A stretch of DNA of 64,000 nt from assembly GCF_001484765.1 (NCBI RefSeq), contig NZ_LLXO01000012.1, positions 1-64,000 on the forward strand, given 5' to 3'. The first letter of the stretch is position 1. Each line of letters starts with the position of its first letter. The notes below the pieces were generated by a model. It did no database searches and was not told the DNA's origin. It was given only the letters and a program-made list of their open reading frames with translations. Shown piece by piece: positions 9,560 to 19,690 of the stretch. The position numbers and the translations under genes are program-made. Source of the DNA: Entomohabitans teleogrylli (lineage in GTDB: Bacteria > Pseudomonadota > Gammaproteobacteria > Enterobacterales > Enterobacteriaceae).

Positions 9560-12500
9560 GTGAGTAGTCATGTTGAAAAACTGCATCAGCAGTTAGCTGA
9601 GCGAATTCTGGTGCTGGACGGTGGTATGGGAACCATGATCCAGAGTTACCGCCTGCAGGAAGAGGATTTTCGCGGCGAGCGGTTCGCCGACTGGCCCTGC
9701 GATCTGAAAGGCAATAATGACCTGCTGGCGCTGACCCGGCCAGATATCATCGCTGCTATTCACTACGCTTACTTTGAAGCCGGCGCCGATATTATCGAAA
9801 CCAATACCTTTAACTCCACCACCATCGCCATGGCGGACTACCAGATGGAGTCTTTGTCGGCGGAGATAAACTATGAGGCCGCAAAACTGGCCCGCGCCTG
9901 CGCCGATGAGTGGACGGCCAGAACACCGGATAAACCGCGCTATGTTGCCGGCGTACTGGGGCCAACCAACCGTACGGCGTCCATCTCGCCGGATGTGAAC
10001 GACCCGGCTTTCCGCAACATCACTTTTGATCAACTGGTGTCCGCTTATCGTGAATCCACCAAAGCGCTGGTGGAAGGCGGAGCGGATCTGATCCTGATTG
10101 AAACCGTCTTTGATACGCTGAACGCTAAGGCGGCAGTGTTTGCGGTGAAAGAGGAGTTTGAAGCGCTGGGGGTCGAACTGCCGATTATGATCTCCGGTAC
10201 CATCACCGATGCTTCCGGGCGCACGCTTTCCGGCCAGACCACTGAAGCGTTTTATAACTCACTGCGTCATGCAGAAGCGCTGACCTTCGGCCTGAACTGT
10301 GCGCTGGGGCCGGATGAACTGCGTCAGTATGTGCAGGAGCTGTCGCGCATTGCTGAATGCTATGTGACCGCGCACCCCAATGCGGGATTGCCGAACGCCT
10401 TCGGGGAGTACGATCTGGACGCTGATGCGATGGCCGCGCAGATCCGCGAATGGGCGCAATCCGGCTTTCTGAATATTGTCGGCGGCTGTTGCGGCACCAC
10501 CCCGGCGCACATTGCCGCCATGAGCCAGGCCGTAGAGGGGCTGGCGCCGCGCCGCCTGCCGAAACTGCCCGTTGCCTGCCGGCTTTCCGGTCTGGAGCCG
10601 TTGAACATCGGCGATGACAGCCTGTTTGTGAATGTTGGCGAACGCACCAACGTTACCGGTTCGGCGAAATTCAAACGGCTGATTAAAGAAGAAAAATATA
10701 GCGAGGCGCTGGATGTCGCCCGTCAGCAGGTAGAAAACGGTGCTCAGATTATTGATATCAACATGGACGAGGGGATGCTGGACGCCGAAGCGGCGATGGT
10801 GCGTTTCCTGAATCTTATTGCCGGTGAGCCGGATATCGCCCGCGTCCCTATCATGATCGACTCCTCGAAGTGGGAGGTTATTGAAAAAGGGCTGAAGTGC
10901 ATCCAGGGGAAAGGAATTGTTAACTCCATCTCCATGAAAGAAGGGATTGAGACCTTTATTCAGCATGCAAAGCGGGTACGTCGCTACGGCGCCGCGGTAG
11001 TGGTGATGGCCTTTGATGAGGATGGCCAGGCGGACACCCGGGAGCGAAAAATCGCCATCTGCCGGCGGGCGTACCGGGTACTCACTGAAGAGGTCGGTTT
11101 CCCGCCGGAAGATATTATCTTCGACCCGAATATTTTTGCCGTGGCGACCGGTATTGAAGAGCACAATAACTATGCGCTGGATTTTATCGGCGCCTGTGAG
11201 GACATTAAGCGCGAGCTGCCCCACGCCCTGATTTCCGGCGGGGTTTCCAATGTCTCTTTCTCCTTCCGTGGTAATGACCCGGTGCGTGAGGCGATCCACG
11301 CGGTGTTTCTCTACTACGCCATTCGCAATGGTATGGATATGGGCATTGTTAACGCCGGGCAACTGGCGATTTATGATGACCTGCCCGGCGAGTTACGCGA
11401 TGCGGTAGAGGATGTGATCCTCAACCGCCGCGATGATGGCACCGAGCGTCTGCTGGCGCTGGCGGAAAAATATCGCGGCAAAAAGAGCGATGACGCCGGG
11501 GATACGCAACTGGCGGAATGGCGCGGCTGGGATGTGAAAAAACGCCTCGAATATTCGCTGGTGAAAGGCATTACCGAGTTTATCGAACAGGACACCGAGG
11601 AGGCGCGTCAGCAGGCCGATCGGCCGATCGAGGTGATCGAAGGGCCGCTGATGGACGGTATGAACGTGGTCGGCGACCTGTTCGGGGAAGGTAAAATGTT
11701 CCTGCCCCAGGTGGTGAAGTCCGCGCGCGTGATGAAACAGGCGGTGGCTTACCTGGAGCCGTATATTGAAGCCAGCAAGCAACAGGGTTCCAGTAATGGC
11801 AAAATGGTGATTGCGACTGTAAAAGGCGATGTTCACGATATTGGTAAAAATATCGTCGGCGTGGTACTGCAGTGTAATAACTATGAAATCATCGATCTTG
11901 GCGTCATGGTGCCGGCGGAGAAAATCCTCAAAACCGCCCGGGAAGTGAATGCCGATATTATTGGCCTGTCCGGGCTGATCACGCCGTCGCTGGACGAGAT
12001 GGTCAACGTCGCTAAAGAGATGGAGCGCCAGGGCTTTACGCTACCGCTGCTGATTGGCGGCGCGACCACCTCCAAAGCCCATACGGCGGTGAAAATCGAG
12101 CCGAATTACAGCGGCCCGACGGTATATGTCGCGAACGCTTCGCGTACCGTCGGGGTAGTCGCTGCGCTGTTGTCCGACACGCAGCGCGATGAGTTTGTCG
12201 CCCGTACTCGCCGCGAATACGAAACGGTGCGCACCCAGCACGGGCGCAAAAAGCCGCGTACGCCGCCGGTCACCCTGGAAGCGGCGCGGGAAAACGACTT
12301 TGCTTTTGACTGGGCGAGCTATACGCCGCCCGTTGCCCATCGCCTGGGGGTACAGGAGGTGACGGCGAGTATTGAAACTCTGCGTAATTACATCGACTGG
12401 ACGCCGTTTTTTATGACCTGGTCGCTGGCCGGGAAATACCCGCGCATTCTTGAAGATGACGTGGTGGGCGAAGAGGCGCAGCGCCTGTTTGCCGATGCCA

Positions 12501-13243
12501 ACGCAATGCTCGATACGCTGAGCGCGGAAAAAACGCTGACGCCGCGCGGGGTTGTGGGGCTGTTCCCGGCTAACCGTAACGGCGATGACGTGGAGATCTA
12601 CCGGGATGAATCCCGTACCCACCTGCAGGCCGTCAGCCACCATTTGCGCCAGCAAACGGAGAAAACCGGGTTCGCCAACTACTGTCTGGCGGATTTTGTG
12701 GCGCCGAAAAGCAGCGGTAAAGAGGACTATATCGGGGCCTTTGCGGTCACCGGCGGGCTGGAAGAAGATGCGCTGGCGCAGGCGTTTGAAGCACAGCACG
12801 ATGATTACAATAAAATTATGGTCAAAGCGCTTGCCGACCGGCTGGCGGAAGCCTTTGCGGAATACCTGCACGAGCGGGTACGTAAGGTGTACTGGGGCTA
12901 TGCGCCGGGGGAAAATCTGAGCAACGAAGAACTGATTCGCGAAAACTACCAGGGGATCAGACCGGCGCCGGGTTACCCTGCCTGTCCGGAGCATACCGAA
13001 AAAACCGTTATCTGGGGGTTGCTGGATGTTGAAGCGCGTATTGGTATGAAGCTCACTGAATCCTGCGCGATGTGGCCGGGAGCGTCGGTAGCAGGCTGGT
13101 ACTTCAGCCATCCTGACAGCAAATACTTCGCCGTGGCGCAGATCCAGCGCGACCAGGTAGAGGATTATGCGCGGCGTAAAGGGATGTCGGTAGCGGAGGT
13201 GGAACGCTGGCTGGCGCCTAATCTGGGGTATGACGCCGACTGA
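9560..13243 (+). CDS. metH: Cobalamin-dependent methionine synthase
   Basis: Transfers methyl from 5-methyltetrahydrofolate to homocysteine through methylcobalamin. The modular order is homocysteine domain (about 1-325, with the zinc cysteines in GGCCGTT), pterin domain (about 355-620), cobalamin cap and binding domain (about 650-895), and AdoMet reactivation domain to the end. The cobalamin-ligating histidine is H759 in GDVHDIG, as in E. coli. I chose GTG at 9560, preceded by AGAGGA, because it gives 1227 residues, the E. coli length. The frame is open upstream to 9542. It is monocistronic, with a clear terminator. Confidence 0.98.
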   Translation: MSSHVEKLHQQLAERILVLDGGMGTMIQSYRLQEEDFRGERFADWPCDLKGNNDLLALTRPDIIAAIHYAYFEAGADIIETNTFNSTTIAMADYQMESLSAEINYEAAKLARACADEWTARTPDKPRYVAGVLGPTNRTASISPDVNDPAFRNITFDQLVSAYRESTKALVEGGADLILIETVFDTLNAKAAVFAVKEEFEALGVELPIMISGTITDASGRTLSGQTTEAFYNSLRHAEALTFGLNCALGPDELRQYVQELSRIAECYVTAHPNAGLPNAFGEYDLDADAMAAQIREWAQSGFLNIVGGCCGTTPAHIAAMSQAVEGLAPRRLPKLPVACRLSGLEPLNIGDDSLFVNVGERTNVTGSAKFKRLIKEEKYSEALDVARQQVENGAQIIDINMDEGMLDAEAAMVRFLNLIAGEPDIARVPIMIDSSKWEVIEKGLKCIQGKGIVNSISMKEGIETFIQHAKRVRRYGAAVVVMAFDEDGQADTRERKIAICRRAYRVLTEEVGFPPEDIIFDPNIFAVATGIEEHNNYALDFIGACEDIKRELPHALISGGVSNVSFSFRGNDPVREAIHAVFLYYAIRNGMDMGIVNAGQLAIYDDLPGELRDAVEDVILNRRDDGTERLLALAEKYRGKKSDDAGDTQLAEWRGWDVKKRLEYSLVKGITEFIEQDTEEARQQADRPIEVIEGPLMDGMNVVGDLFGEGKMFLPQVVKSARVMKQAVAYLEPYIEASKQQGSSNGKMVIATVKGDVHDIGKNIVGVVLQCNNYEIIDLGVMVPAEKILKTAREVNADIIGLSGLITPSLDEMVNVAKEMERQGFTLPLLIGGATTSKAHTAVKIEPNYSGPTVYVANASRTVGVVAALLSDTQRDEFVARTRREYETVRTQHGRKKPRTPPVTLEAARENDFAFDWASYTPPVAHRLGVQEVTASIETLRNYIDWTPFFMTWSLAGKYPRILEDDVVGEEAQRLFADANAMLDTLSAEKTLTPRGVVGLFPANRNGDDVEIYRDESRTHLQAVSHHLRQQTEKTGFANYCLADFVAPKSSGKEDYIGAFAVTGGLEEDALAQAFEAQHDDYNKIMVKALADRLAEAFAEYLHERVRKVYWGYAPGENLSNEELIRENYQGIRPAPGYPACPEHTEKTVIWGLLDVEARIGMKLTESCAMWPGASVAGWYFSHPDSKYFAVAQIQRDQVEDYARRKGMSVAEVERWLAPNLGYDAD

Positions 13244-13274
13244 TTCGGGGGTGCCTTTAACTGGTTATAGCGTG

Positions 13275-13314
13275 ACAGAAACAGGTAGGGTGTTTTCCGC
13301 CTGTTTCTGTTTTT
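13275..13314 (+). terminator. metH Rho-independent terminator
   Basis: A perfect 11-bp stem, ACAGAAACAGG (13275-13285) with CCTGTTTCTGT (13300-13310), is followed by a T-run. It lies 31 bases after the metH stop. Confidence 0.9.
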
Positions 13315-13629
13315 CTGGCGCATTTTTCAGGTCAACACCACTCCCGCCGTCATCAAACTGTCATCTTTCGTTACAACATTGATTTCCCGAAACCGCCGGT
13401 GCGGCGTTTTATTACATTTAACCCCTTATACTTAACGTCCGGGATCTTTCCTGCCGCGTTGGCGGCCCGGTAAGTCCGGATATGAAATCCCAGGGGAAAT
13501 CAAAAAGTGATGCACTGCCGCGATCGGGAGGCGCAGGAATTACAGGATTGTGAATCTCCGGGCACAGGGCGTGCCGGTGCCGTCGACGCAGAGCGCGTCC
13601 GACGGGCGGTGTGTCGATAAGGAGAGTCC
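13315..13629. promoter_or_regulatory. yjbB upstream region
   Basis: This 315-base gap has no supported gene. CTGTCAT at 13358 followed by TTACAAC at 13370 looks like a degraded Pho box (consensus CTGTCAT-N4-CTGTCAT). Only the left half is good. A short hairpin CGCC/GGCG with a TTTT tail lies at 13394-13410. A GGAG site precedes the GTG start of yjbB. Confidence 0.35.
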
Positions 13630-15270
13630 GTGCTGACATTATTACATCTGCTTTCCGCCGTGGCGCTACTGGTATGGGGCACCCATATTGTCCGAACCGG
13701 CGTCATGCGCGTCTTCGGCGCCCGCTTGCGCAGTGTACTGAGCCGTAGCGTTGAAAAGAAACCCTTTGCCTTCTGTGCGGGTATCGGCGTTACGGCGCTG
13801 GTCCAGAGCAGTAATGCGACAACTATGCTGGTGACTTCGTTTGTCGCCCAGGATCTGGTGGCGCTCACGCCGGCGCTGGTGATTGTTCTGGGCGCCGATG
13901 TCGGTACCGCGCTGATGGCGCGCGTGCTGACGTTCGATCTCTCCTGGCTGTCGCCGCTGTTGATCTTCATTGGCGTGATTTTTTTCCTTGGCCGGAAACA
14001 GAGCCGGGCGGGGCAACTGGGCAGGGTAGCCATCGGTCTCGGGCTGATTCTCCAGGCTCTGGAGCTGATCGTACAGGCGGTGACGCCGATCACCCAGGCT
14101 TCCGGGGTAAAGGTCATCTTCGCCTCCCTGACCGGGGATATCATGCTGGATGCGCTGATTGGCGCCGTGTTTGCAATCATCAGCTATTCCAGCCTGGCTG
14201 CGGTGCTGCTGACCGCTACCCTGAACGCAACCGGGGTGATTTCCTTCGATGTGGCCCTGTGTCTGGTGATCGGCGCCAATCTGGGTTCCGGCCTGCTGGC
14301 GATGCTCAATAATAGCGCGGCCAACGCTGCCGCCCGTCGGGTGGCGCTGGGCAGCCTGTTGTTTAAGCTGGTGGGCTGTTTACTGGTATTGCCTTTTGTC
14401 CATTTTCTGGCGCAAAACCTGCACAAACTGCCGCTGCCGGAATCTGAACTGGTTATCTATTTTCATGTCTTTTACAACCTGATTCGCTGCCTGGTGATGG
14501 TGCCTTTTGCCGGGCCGATGGCGCGCTTTTGCCAGAGAATTATTCACGACCCGCCGGAGCTGGACGATCGTATCAGGCCGAAATACCTCGATTCCAGCGC
14601 GCTGGATACCCCGGCGCTGGGGCTGGCGAATGCCGCCCGGGAAACGCTGCGCATGGGCGATGCGGTAGAGCAGATGCTGGAAGGATGGCATAAGGTAATG
14701 TCAGGCGAACCGCGGATGGAAAAAACGCTGCGCAGGCTGGCCGATGATGTCAATGTGCTCTACACCGCTATTAAGCTTTATCTGGCCCGGCTGCCGAAAG
14801 AGGATCTGGCGGAGGCGGAGTCCCACCGCTGGGCGGAGATCATTGAAACTGCGCTGAACCTGGAGCAGGCTGCCGATATTATTGAGCGTATGGGCAGCGA
14901 GGTGGCGGATAAATCGCTGGCTGCCCGGCTGGCGTTCTCTTCCCAGGGGAAGGAAGAGCTGCAGAACCTGCAAAAACAGCTACAGCTTAACCTTAAGCTG
15001 GGGTTGTCGGTGTTCTTCTCCGGGGATGTGGATAGCGCCCGACGTTTGCGGCGCAATAAGCACCGTTTTCGGATCATGAACCGGCGCTATGCGCATGCCC
15101 ACGTCGATCGTCTGCACCAGCAAAATGTTCAGAGTATGGAGACCAGCTCGCTGCACCTGGGATTGCTGGGGGATATGCGACGGCTGAACTCCCTGTTCTG
15201 CGCAGTAGCCTATAGCGTACTGGAGCAGCCGGACGATGATGATGTCAGAGAAGAGTATGGCGCCCAGTGA
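13630..15270 (+). CDS. yjbB: Na/Pi cotransporter-family protein YjbB
   Basis: A 546-residue inner-membrane protein aligning end to end with E. coli YjbB (543 aa). The N-terminal half (about 1-300) has two Na/Pi-cotransporter repeats with the QSSNATT and the paired GANLGSG/GADVGTA motifs. The C-terminal half (about 340-540) is a PhoU-like helical domain. In E. coli it lowers internal phosphate, consistent with export. The gene starts with GTG after GGAGAG. It ends 14 bases from the convergent WYL-regulator gene. The weak Pho-box-like sequence upstream is the only regulatory hint. Confidence 0.93.
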   Translation: MLTLLHLLSAVALLVWGTHIVRTGVMRVFGARLRSVLSRSVEKKPFAFCAGIGVTALVQSSNATTMLVTSFVAQDLVALTPALVIVLGADVGTALMARVLTFDLSWLSPLLIFIGVIFFLGRKQSRAGQLGRVAIGLGLILQALELIVQAVTPITQASGVKVIFASLTGDIMLDALIGAVFAIISYSSLAAVLLTATLNATGVISFDVALCLVIGANLGSGLLAMLNNSAANAAARRVALGSLLFKLVGCLLVLPFVHFLAQNLHKLPLPESELVIYFHVFYNLIRCLVMVPFAGPMARFCQRIIHDPPELDDRIRPKYLDSSALDTPALGLANAARETLRMGDAVEQMLEGWHKVMSGEPRMEKTLRRLADDVNVLYTAIKLYLARLPKEDLAEAESHRWAEIIETALNLEQAADIIERMGSEVADKSLAARLAFSSQGKEELQNLQKQLQLNLKLGLSVFFSGDVDSARRLRRNKHRFRIMNRRYAHAHVDRLHQQNVQSMETSSLHLGLLGDMRRLNSLFCAVAYSVLEQPDDDDVREEYGAQ

Positions 15271-15284
15271 TGGCCTGCGGCGCG

Positions 15285-15983
15285 CTACAACAGAATGTCG
15301 GACTCAGCGATCCCTTCGCTCTCGCGCCACTGTTTCAGTAGTTGCTGGCGGCGGCGCGGATAGCGAATATTAAGCGCTGTCAGGTCGCTGATGCGATCGG
15401 TGCGGAAGTGGCGGATCGCTGCGCGCTTCTCGCACCAGGCGATCAGCACATGCAACTGATCAAAATATCCCAGCGCGAACGGCCAGACGATGCGCTGCGA
15501 ACGGCGGCTTCTGGCATCCTGATAGGCTATCGCCAGTTTAGTTTCTCCGCGGATGGCGGCGCGTAGCGGCGCCAACAAAGGTGAGGTATTTTGCGCCGCC
15601 GATGGGCCGATCAGCAGATGGGTGGATTCCAGGGTCAGGCGCAGATCGTCGGGAATTAGCGCGGATATTTTCGCCAGCGCGTCCCGGGCCGCTGCGCCTA
15701 ACGCCTCATCGCCGTGCCTGTTGACCCAGCGGATACCCAGCACCAGCGCTTCTATCTCCTGGGGCGTAAACATCAGCGGCGGCAGGGTGAACCCGGGCTT
15801 CAGTACGTATCCCAGCCCGGCTTCGCCCTCTATGGCGGCCCCCTGGCTCTGCAACGTGGCGATATCCCGGTACAGAGTACGTACGCTAATCCCCAGCTCG
15901 CTGGCAAGGCTTGCCGCCGTCACCGGGTAGCGATGACGGCGCAGAAGATGCAGCAGGTCGAGGAGCCGACGGGCGCGGGACAT
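15285..15983 (-). CDS. YafY-type WYL-domain transcriptional regulator
   Basis: A 232-residue predicted regulator. An N-terminal DeoR-like helix-turn-helix (SLASELGISVRTLYRDIATL, about residues 25-44) is followed by a WYL ligand-binding domain (about 130-225, containing the IAYQDARSRRSQRIVWPFAL block). The frame is open further upstream, but ATG at 15983 has a GGAGAA site and gives the usual MSRARRLLDLL family start. The VOC protein gene lies 108 bases upstream on the same strand, so the two may be co-transcribed; such pairs are common. The effector is unknown. Confidence 0.85.
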   Translation of the reverse strand: MSRARRLLDLLHLLRRHRYPVTAASLASELGISVRTLYRDIATLQSQGAAIEGEAGLGYVLKPGFTLPPLMFTPQEIEALVLGIRWVNRHGDEALGAAARDALAKISALIPDDLRLTLESTHLLIGPSAAQNTSPLLAPLRAAIRGETKLAIAYQDARSRRSQRIVWPFALGYFDQLHVLIAWCEKRAAIRHFRTDRISDLTALNIRYPRRRQQLLKQWRESEGIAESDILL

Positions 15984-16091
15984 GGTAAGTTCTCCGTCTG
16001 TCTGGAGGGCGCGAAGCGCCGACTCACTATCTTTACCGACAAATACCGGCGCTGGCGAGCGGTAAATTATCTCCCGACGCAACGCGACGGA

Positions 16092-16463
16092 TTACGCTTC
16101 TCCCGGGCTGACGACCCGCAGGCGATGTCCATCGGGATCGATGGCGACAAAGCTGTAGCCGAAGTCGAGGCGAGTGGGTTTCTGAATCATCGTCAGACCG
16201 CGCGCTCCCCATGCGGTATAGCGCTCCTCGACATCAGCGTGATTGCTGACGGTGAACAGCAATTCGCCGCCGCCAGCGGGCGCTTGCGGTAGCGGCTCAG
16301 CGGTAAAGCGCGACCACAGGCCGAGCATCATGCCGTTTTTCAGCGCAAACATAACAAACGTCGGTGAGGTTTCCACTGGTTCTGCCGCCAGTAATTCACG
16401 ATAGAACGCGGCGCTGGCCAGCGGGTTACGGACATAGAGAATTACGGTATTGGGCATCGTCAT
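16092..16463 (-). CDS. VOC-family (glyoxalase/bleomycin-resistance fold) protein
   Basis: A 123-residue protein with the two beta-alpha-beta-beta-beta modules of the vicinal oxygen chelate superfamily: VILYVRNPLASAAFYRELL at the start and YSFVAIDPDGHRLRVVSP at the end. The family includes glyoxalase I, dioxygenases and antibiotic-binding proteins, and the sequence does not decide among them. The start has AAGGA seven bases upstream. It is probably a small cytosolic enzyme or binding protein linked to the adjacent WYL regulator. Confidence 0.8.
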   Translation of the reverse strand: MTMPNTVILYVRNPLASAAFYRELLAAEPVETSPTFVMFALKNGMMLGLWSRFTAEPLPQAPAGGGELLFTVSNHADVEERYTAWGARGLTMIQKPTRLDFGYSFVAIDPDGHRLRVVSPGEA

Positions 16464-16549
16464 CGCAGTTTCCTTTTCAGGGGGTAAATGGCTGTATAAC
16501 GATAGTGCCGGCAGGGAGTGACAGTTTCTGTCAGTAGAGCGCGAGGGAG

Positions 16550-16580
16550 TAAAAAGCGCCGGCCTGTACAGCCGACGCTG
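16550..16580 (-). terminator. Terminator after the shikimate dehydrogenase-like gene
   Basis: On the minus strand AGCGTCGGC and GCCGGCGCT pair (one mismatch) around a TGTACAG loop and are followed by TTTTTA. It begins seven bases after the stop codon of the gene at 16587. Confidence 0.8.
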
Positions 16581-16586
16581 TAGTTT

Positions 16587-17399
16587 TTAGCCTGCCCGGG
16601 CGAAAGCGGCGGCTTCGGCCACCAGGTCTTGTGAAGGGCGTACGCCGGTATAAAGCGCAAACTGTTCCACCGCCTGCAGGGCGATAACCTCGGCGCCGCT
16701 AATGATTTTCTTACCTTTAGCACCGGCCATACGGATGAGTGGCGTCTCCGGTGGCAGGGCGACGACGTCGAACACGACGTTAGCCTCGTCGATAGTCGCT
16801 TCGCTGAAGGCAAGCTGTTCGCTTTCCGCGCCGCCGGCCATTCCCAGCGGAGTGACATTGACCAGAATCGCAGCGCGGCTATCGCCGGCGTCCGCCTGCC
16901 ATCGGAACCCGTACTGCTGCGCCAGGCGCGGACCGGTTTCCGGGTTGCGGGCTATCAGCGTGAGATGTTTAAAGCCGGCGTCCCGAAAGGCGGCAACCAC
17001 CGCTTTGCCCATCCCGCCGCTGCCGCGTAGCAGTACATCCTGCTGTGGGTCGAGGGCGTTGCTTTCGATCAGGCTGCGTACGGCGATATAGTCGGTGTTC
17101 AAACCGGTAAGCTTGCCGTTATCGTTGACAATGGTGTTGACCGACTCAATCACCGCCGCGGAAGGTTCCAGCGCGTCGAGAAACGGGATGCAGCGCTCTT
17201 TGAACGGCATGGAGACAGCGCAGCCGCGAATACCCAGCGCCCGGACCCCTTTCACCGCCGCTTCGATATCGCTGGTGGTGAAGGCTTTATAAATAAAGTT
17301 CAGCCCCAGTTTCTGGTACAGATAGTTGTGAAAGCGGGTGCCGAAGTTGCCCGGCCGTCCGGCCAGCGACATACAGAGCTGAGTGTCGCGATTAATCAT
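16587..17399 (-). CDS. Shikimate dehydrogenase-like protein (SdhL/HI0607 type)
   Basis: A 270-residue protein of the shikimate/quinate dehydrogenase family. It is not AroE: the opening MINRDTQLCMSLAGRPGNFG and the block YKAFTTSDIEAAVKGVRALG match the HI0607-type paralogue of Haemophilus. The N-terminal substrate domain has SMPFKE(R) with the conserved lysine (about 68), NTD is at about 120-122, and the glycine-rich nucleotide loop is GSGGMGKA (about 146-153). HI0607-type enzymes act only weakly on shikimate and their true substrate is not known. E. coli K-12 has no counterpart here. Confidence 0.85.
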   Translation of the reverse strand: MINRDTQLCMSLAGRPGNFGTRFHNYLYQKLGLNFIYKAFTTSDIEAAVKGVRALGIRGCAVSMPFKERCIPFLDALEPSAAVIESVNTIVNDNGKLTGLNTDYIAVRSLIESNALDPQQDVLLRGSGGMGKAVVAAFRDAGFKHLTLIARNPETGPRLAQQYGFRWQADAGDSRAAILVNVTPLGMAGGAESEQLAFSEATIDEANVVFDVVALPPETPLIRMAGAKGKKIISGAEVIALQAVEQFALYTGVRPSQDLVAEAAAFARAG

Positions 17400-17543
17400 A
17401 AGCCGTATCCTCTGATAGCTGGCGGCATTGCGGAAAATGCCGCGGTTAACGGGTAAAACCAGTGAAGGTTATTTTCCGGTTTATGTTCAGATAGTCCAGG
17501 TGAGTTTTGTGCCTGGACGATGGTTTGTCACCGGACTGGTTAC

Positions 17544-18782
17544 TTAAATATTGTCTGCGCTATCCAGCAGGTAGCGTTCCGCCTCCGCGGACCAGAGTCC
17601 CTGATGGCGCGCCAGTATCTCTGCCAGCGCGGTATCCGCGGCGCCGCCGGCAATCGCCTCCAGCGAGGTCAGTGGCAACGACTTACCGGTATACACCAGT
17701 TTCTTACCTCCGCCGATCTCCGGCAGCGCCAGCGTGGCCTCCGCCGCCGCGTTCAGGCCCAGAATATGCGTGACCACTTTGGCGGCCTGCACTTTCTTCT
17801 CTTCAATCAGCCGTACCGCAGCGCGCATATCGTCGGTATTGCCCCCGGAAGTACCAACATAGTGGGTGAAAGCGTAGTGGAGATCGTAAAAATTCACGGC
17901 GGCGCAGAAATCCTTATTCTGCGGCCCGGCAAAGAAATTCAGGCAGCCGTCCGGGGCCAGCAGGGAAGAGGCCATCGCAACCAGTTCCTCACCGGGGACA
18001 AACACAAAAATATCATCATAACCCTTACCTCCGCTCAGCGCCCGCAGGGTATCGGCGGATGCCTCCTGCTCGCGGGCATTCAGATAGTGGATCTGTGTCT
18101 GATCGCTGGACGGATAGTGTTTCCGGGCGTAGGCCAGCTTAGCGCGGTTGTTATCGGTGACCACCAGCAGAGCCGGATTTACCGGACCATGCAGAGCATA
18201 GTCGATTGCCAGTAGTCCCATTGGGCCGGTACCGCCCAGGATCAGGGTGCGTCCACGGGGACGAATCCCCATCACGTGGTTATAGGTGCCCTCCTGAAGA
18301 TGATAGTTGGCGTTAAACGCGCCGATGACGCAGGAGAGCGGCTCCACCAGAGACCCCTCAAAATAAGTGTCTCCCTGATAGGCCAGCAGGCAATCCTGTT
18401 CCATGACTTCCGCCGGGATCAGCACATGGGTGGCTTCTCCCCCGACCCATGGAAAGGAGTAGCCGGGGCAGTCCGGGCGGTCCGGCAATTGCAGGTTGGC
18501 CTGAATAACATAGCGCTGGCCGGGGTGAAATTTATGCTGCCATTTTTTACCGACCGCCAGAATATCGCCGCAAAACTCATGGCCGATGATGACAGGACGG
18601 GTCGCCACATCGTCGGGGACTTTTTTGTGATCCGCTCCCTGATTGGCCTCTTTCCAGGAGGAGAGGCACAGGCTGTCGGTCACGACGCTGGCCAGTATCT
18701 CGTCATCTCCCATTTCCGGTAACTCAAATGTCTCCAGGCGCAGGTCGCGTTTGCCGTACAGGCGTAAAGCTGTGGTTTGCAT
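17544..18782 (-). CDS. sorE: L-sorbose-1-phosphate reductase
   Basis: Reduces L-sorbose 1-phosphate to D-glucitol 6-phosphate. It is a 412-residue medium-chain zinc-type dehydrogenase. The zinc-site block GHEFCGDI is at about 67-74, and the nucleotide-binding turn ILGGTGPMG is at about 180-188. It is the last gene of sorCDFBAME, 72 bases after sorM; that gap contains a small hairpin (CCCCGG/CCGGGG, 18795-18811). Identity rests on family features and operon position as in Klebsiella. A weak hairpin at 17494-17518, without a T-run, may end the operon. Confidence 0.9.
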   Translation of the reverse strand: MQTTALRLYGKRDLRLETFELPEMGDDEILASVVTDSLCLSSWKEANQGADHKKVPDDVATRPVIIGHEFCGDILAVGKKWQHKFHPGQRYVIQANLQLPDRPDCPGYSFPWVGGEATHVLIPAEVMEQDCLLAYQGDTYFEGSLVEPLSCVIGAFNANYHLQEGTYNHVMGIRPRGRTLILGGTGPMGLLAIDYALHGPVNPALLVVTDNNRAKLAYARKHYPSSDQTQIHYLNAREQEASADTLRALSGGKGYDDIFVFVPGEELVAMASSLLAPDGCLNFFAGPQNKDFCAAVNFYDLHYAFTHYVGTSGGNTDDMRAAVRLIEEKKVQAAKVVTHILGLNAAAEATLALPEIGGGKKLVYTGKSLPLTSLEAIAGGAADTALAEILARHQGLWSAEAERYLLDSADNI

Positions 18783-18854
18783 TATCCACCTCGTCCCCGG
18801 TTTACCCGGGGTTTACAGGTTAAACGTATCCCGGCGGGTAACCGGGGTGAAAAA

Positions 18855-19679
18855 TCAGGAAAGGAAGCCCAGCCAACTGCCGACAATCCCCAGCCCGAAT
18901 AGCGCGAAGATTAGCCATACCGGGTTAATCTTGCGGCTGAGCAGACGCACCATCAGTAGTGTGAGACCCAGTGCCAGCAGGCCCGGGCAAAGCTGATCGA
19001 GGATGTTTTGCACCGTCATCGTGACGGTCTGGCCATCCGGGCCCGGCGTTTGCGACACCACTAGCGGCACATTGATGGTGGTCCATTTAGTGACCAGGAC
19101 CCCCATAACAAACAGCCCGAGGATCGATGCGCCTTCGGTCAGTTTCTGTAGCAGGTTGCCGCCCATGTCGCTGACGATATTGACTCCCTTGCGAAAGCCG
19201 TACTGCAGGCCATACCACTTCAGCGCCAGGCGAATGGCGTTGAACAGCACGAAAAACAGTACCGGGCCCAGCAGATTGCCGCTCAGGGCCAGCGAAGCGC
19301 CCAGCGCGGCGGTGATCGGACGCAGAGTTCCCCAGACCAGCGGATCGCCGACCCCGGCCAGCGGGCCCATCAGGCCGACTTTGATACCATTGATGGCGCC
19401 GTCGTCGATATCCGCGCCGTTGGCCCGGGCCTCCTCCATCGCGGCGGTGACGCCCAGTACCGGTCCGCATACCGCCGGGGTGGTGTTGAAGAACACCAGG
19501 TGACGTTTCAGGGCGGCGACCTGGTCCTCTTTGAGCGGGTACAGACGCTTAATGGCCGGGATCATGTCGTAGCAGAAGCCAAGACCGTGAATGCGTTCAA
19601 AGTTAAAGGAAGCCTGCTGTAGATTGGAGCGCACGAACATGCTGAACAGGTCGGCGCGAGTGAGTTTTTTCTGTTCCAT
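18855..19679 (-). CDS. sorM: L-sorbose PTS permease, EIID component
   Basis: Membrane subunit of the mannose-family sorbose phosphotransferase system. The 274-residue EIID-type protein has the family blocks FNFERIHGLGFCYDMIPAIKR (about 24-44) and MGPLAGVGDPLVWGT (about 105-119), then hydrophobic segments to the C-terminus. I chose ATG at 19679 (MEQKKLTRADL), which has GGAG six bases upstream. An ATG at 19691 that overlaps the sorA stop is also in frame. Works with sorA as the membrane channel. Confidence 0.93.
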   Translation of the reverse strand: MEQKKLTRADLFSMFVRSNLQQASFNFERIHGLGFCYDMIPAIKRLYPLKEDQVAALKRHLVFFNTTPAVCGPVLGVTAAMEEARANGADIDDGAINGIKVGLMGPLAGVGDPLVWGTLRPITAALGASLALSGNLLGPVLFFVLFNAIRLALKWYGLQYGFRKGVNIVSDMGGNLLQKLTEGASILGLFVMGVLVTKWTTINVPLVVSQTPGPDGQTVTMTVQNILDQLCPGLLALGLTLLMVRLLSRKINPVWLIFALFGLGIVGSWLGFLS

Positions 19680-19690
19680 AGTGAGCTCCA

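Noticed and set aside
12041-13111. 356-codon antisense frame over metH
   Set aside because: Lies wholly inside conserved metH with no signals of its own.
13500-14180. 226-codon antisense frame at the yjbB start
   Set aside because: Ser/Thr/Arg-rich shadow of yjbB with no recognisable domain.
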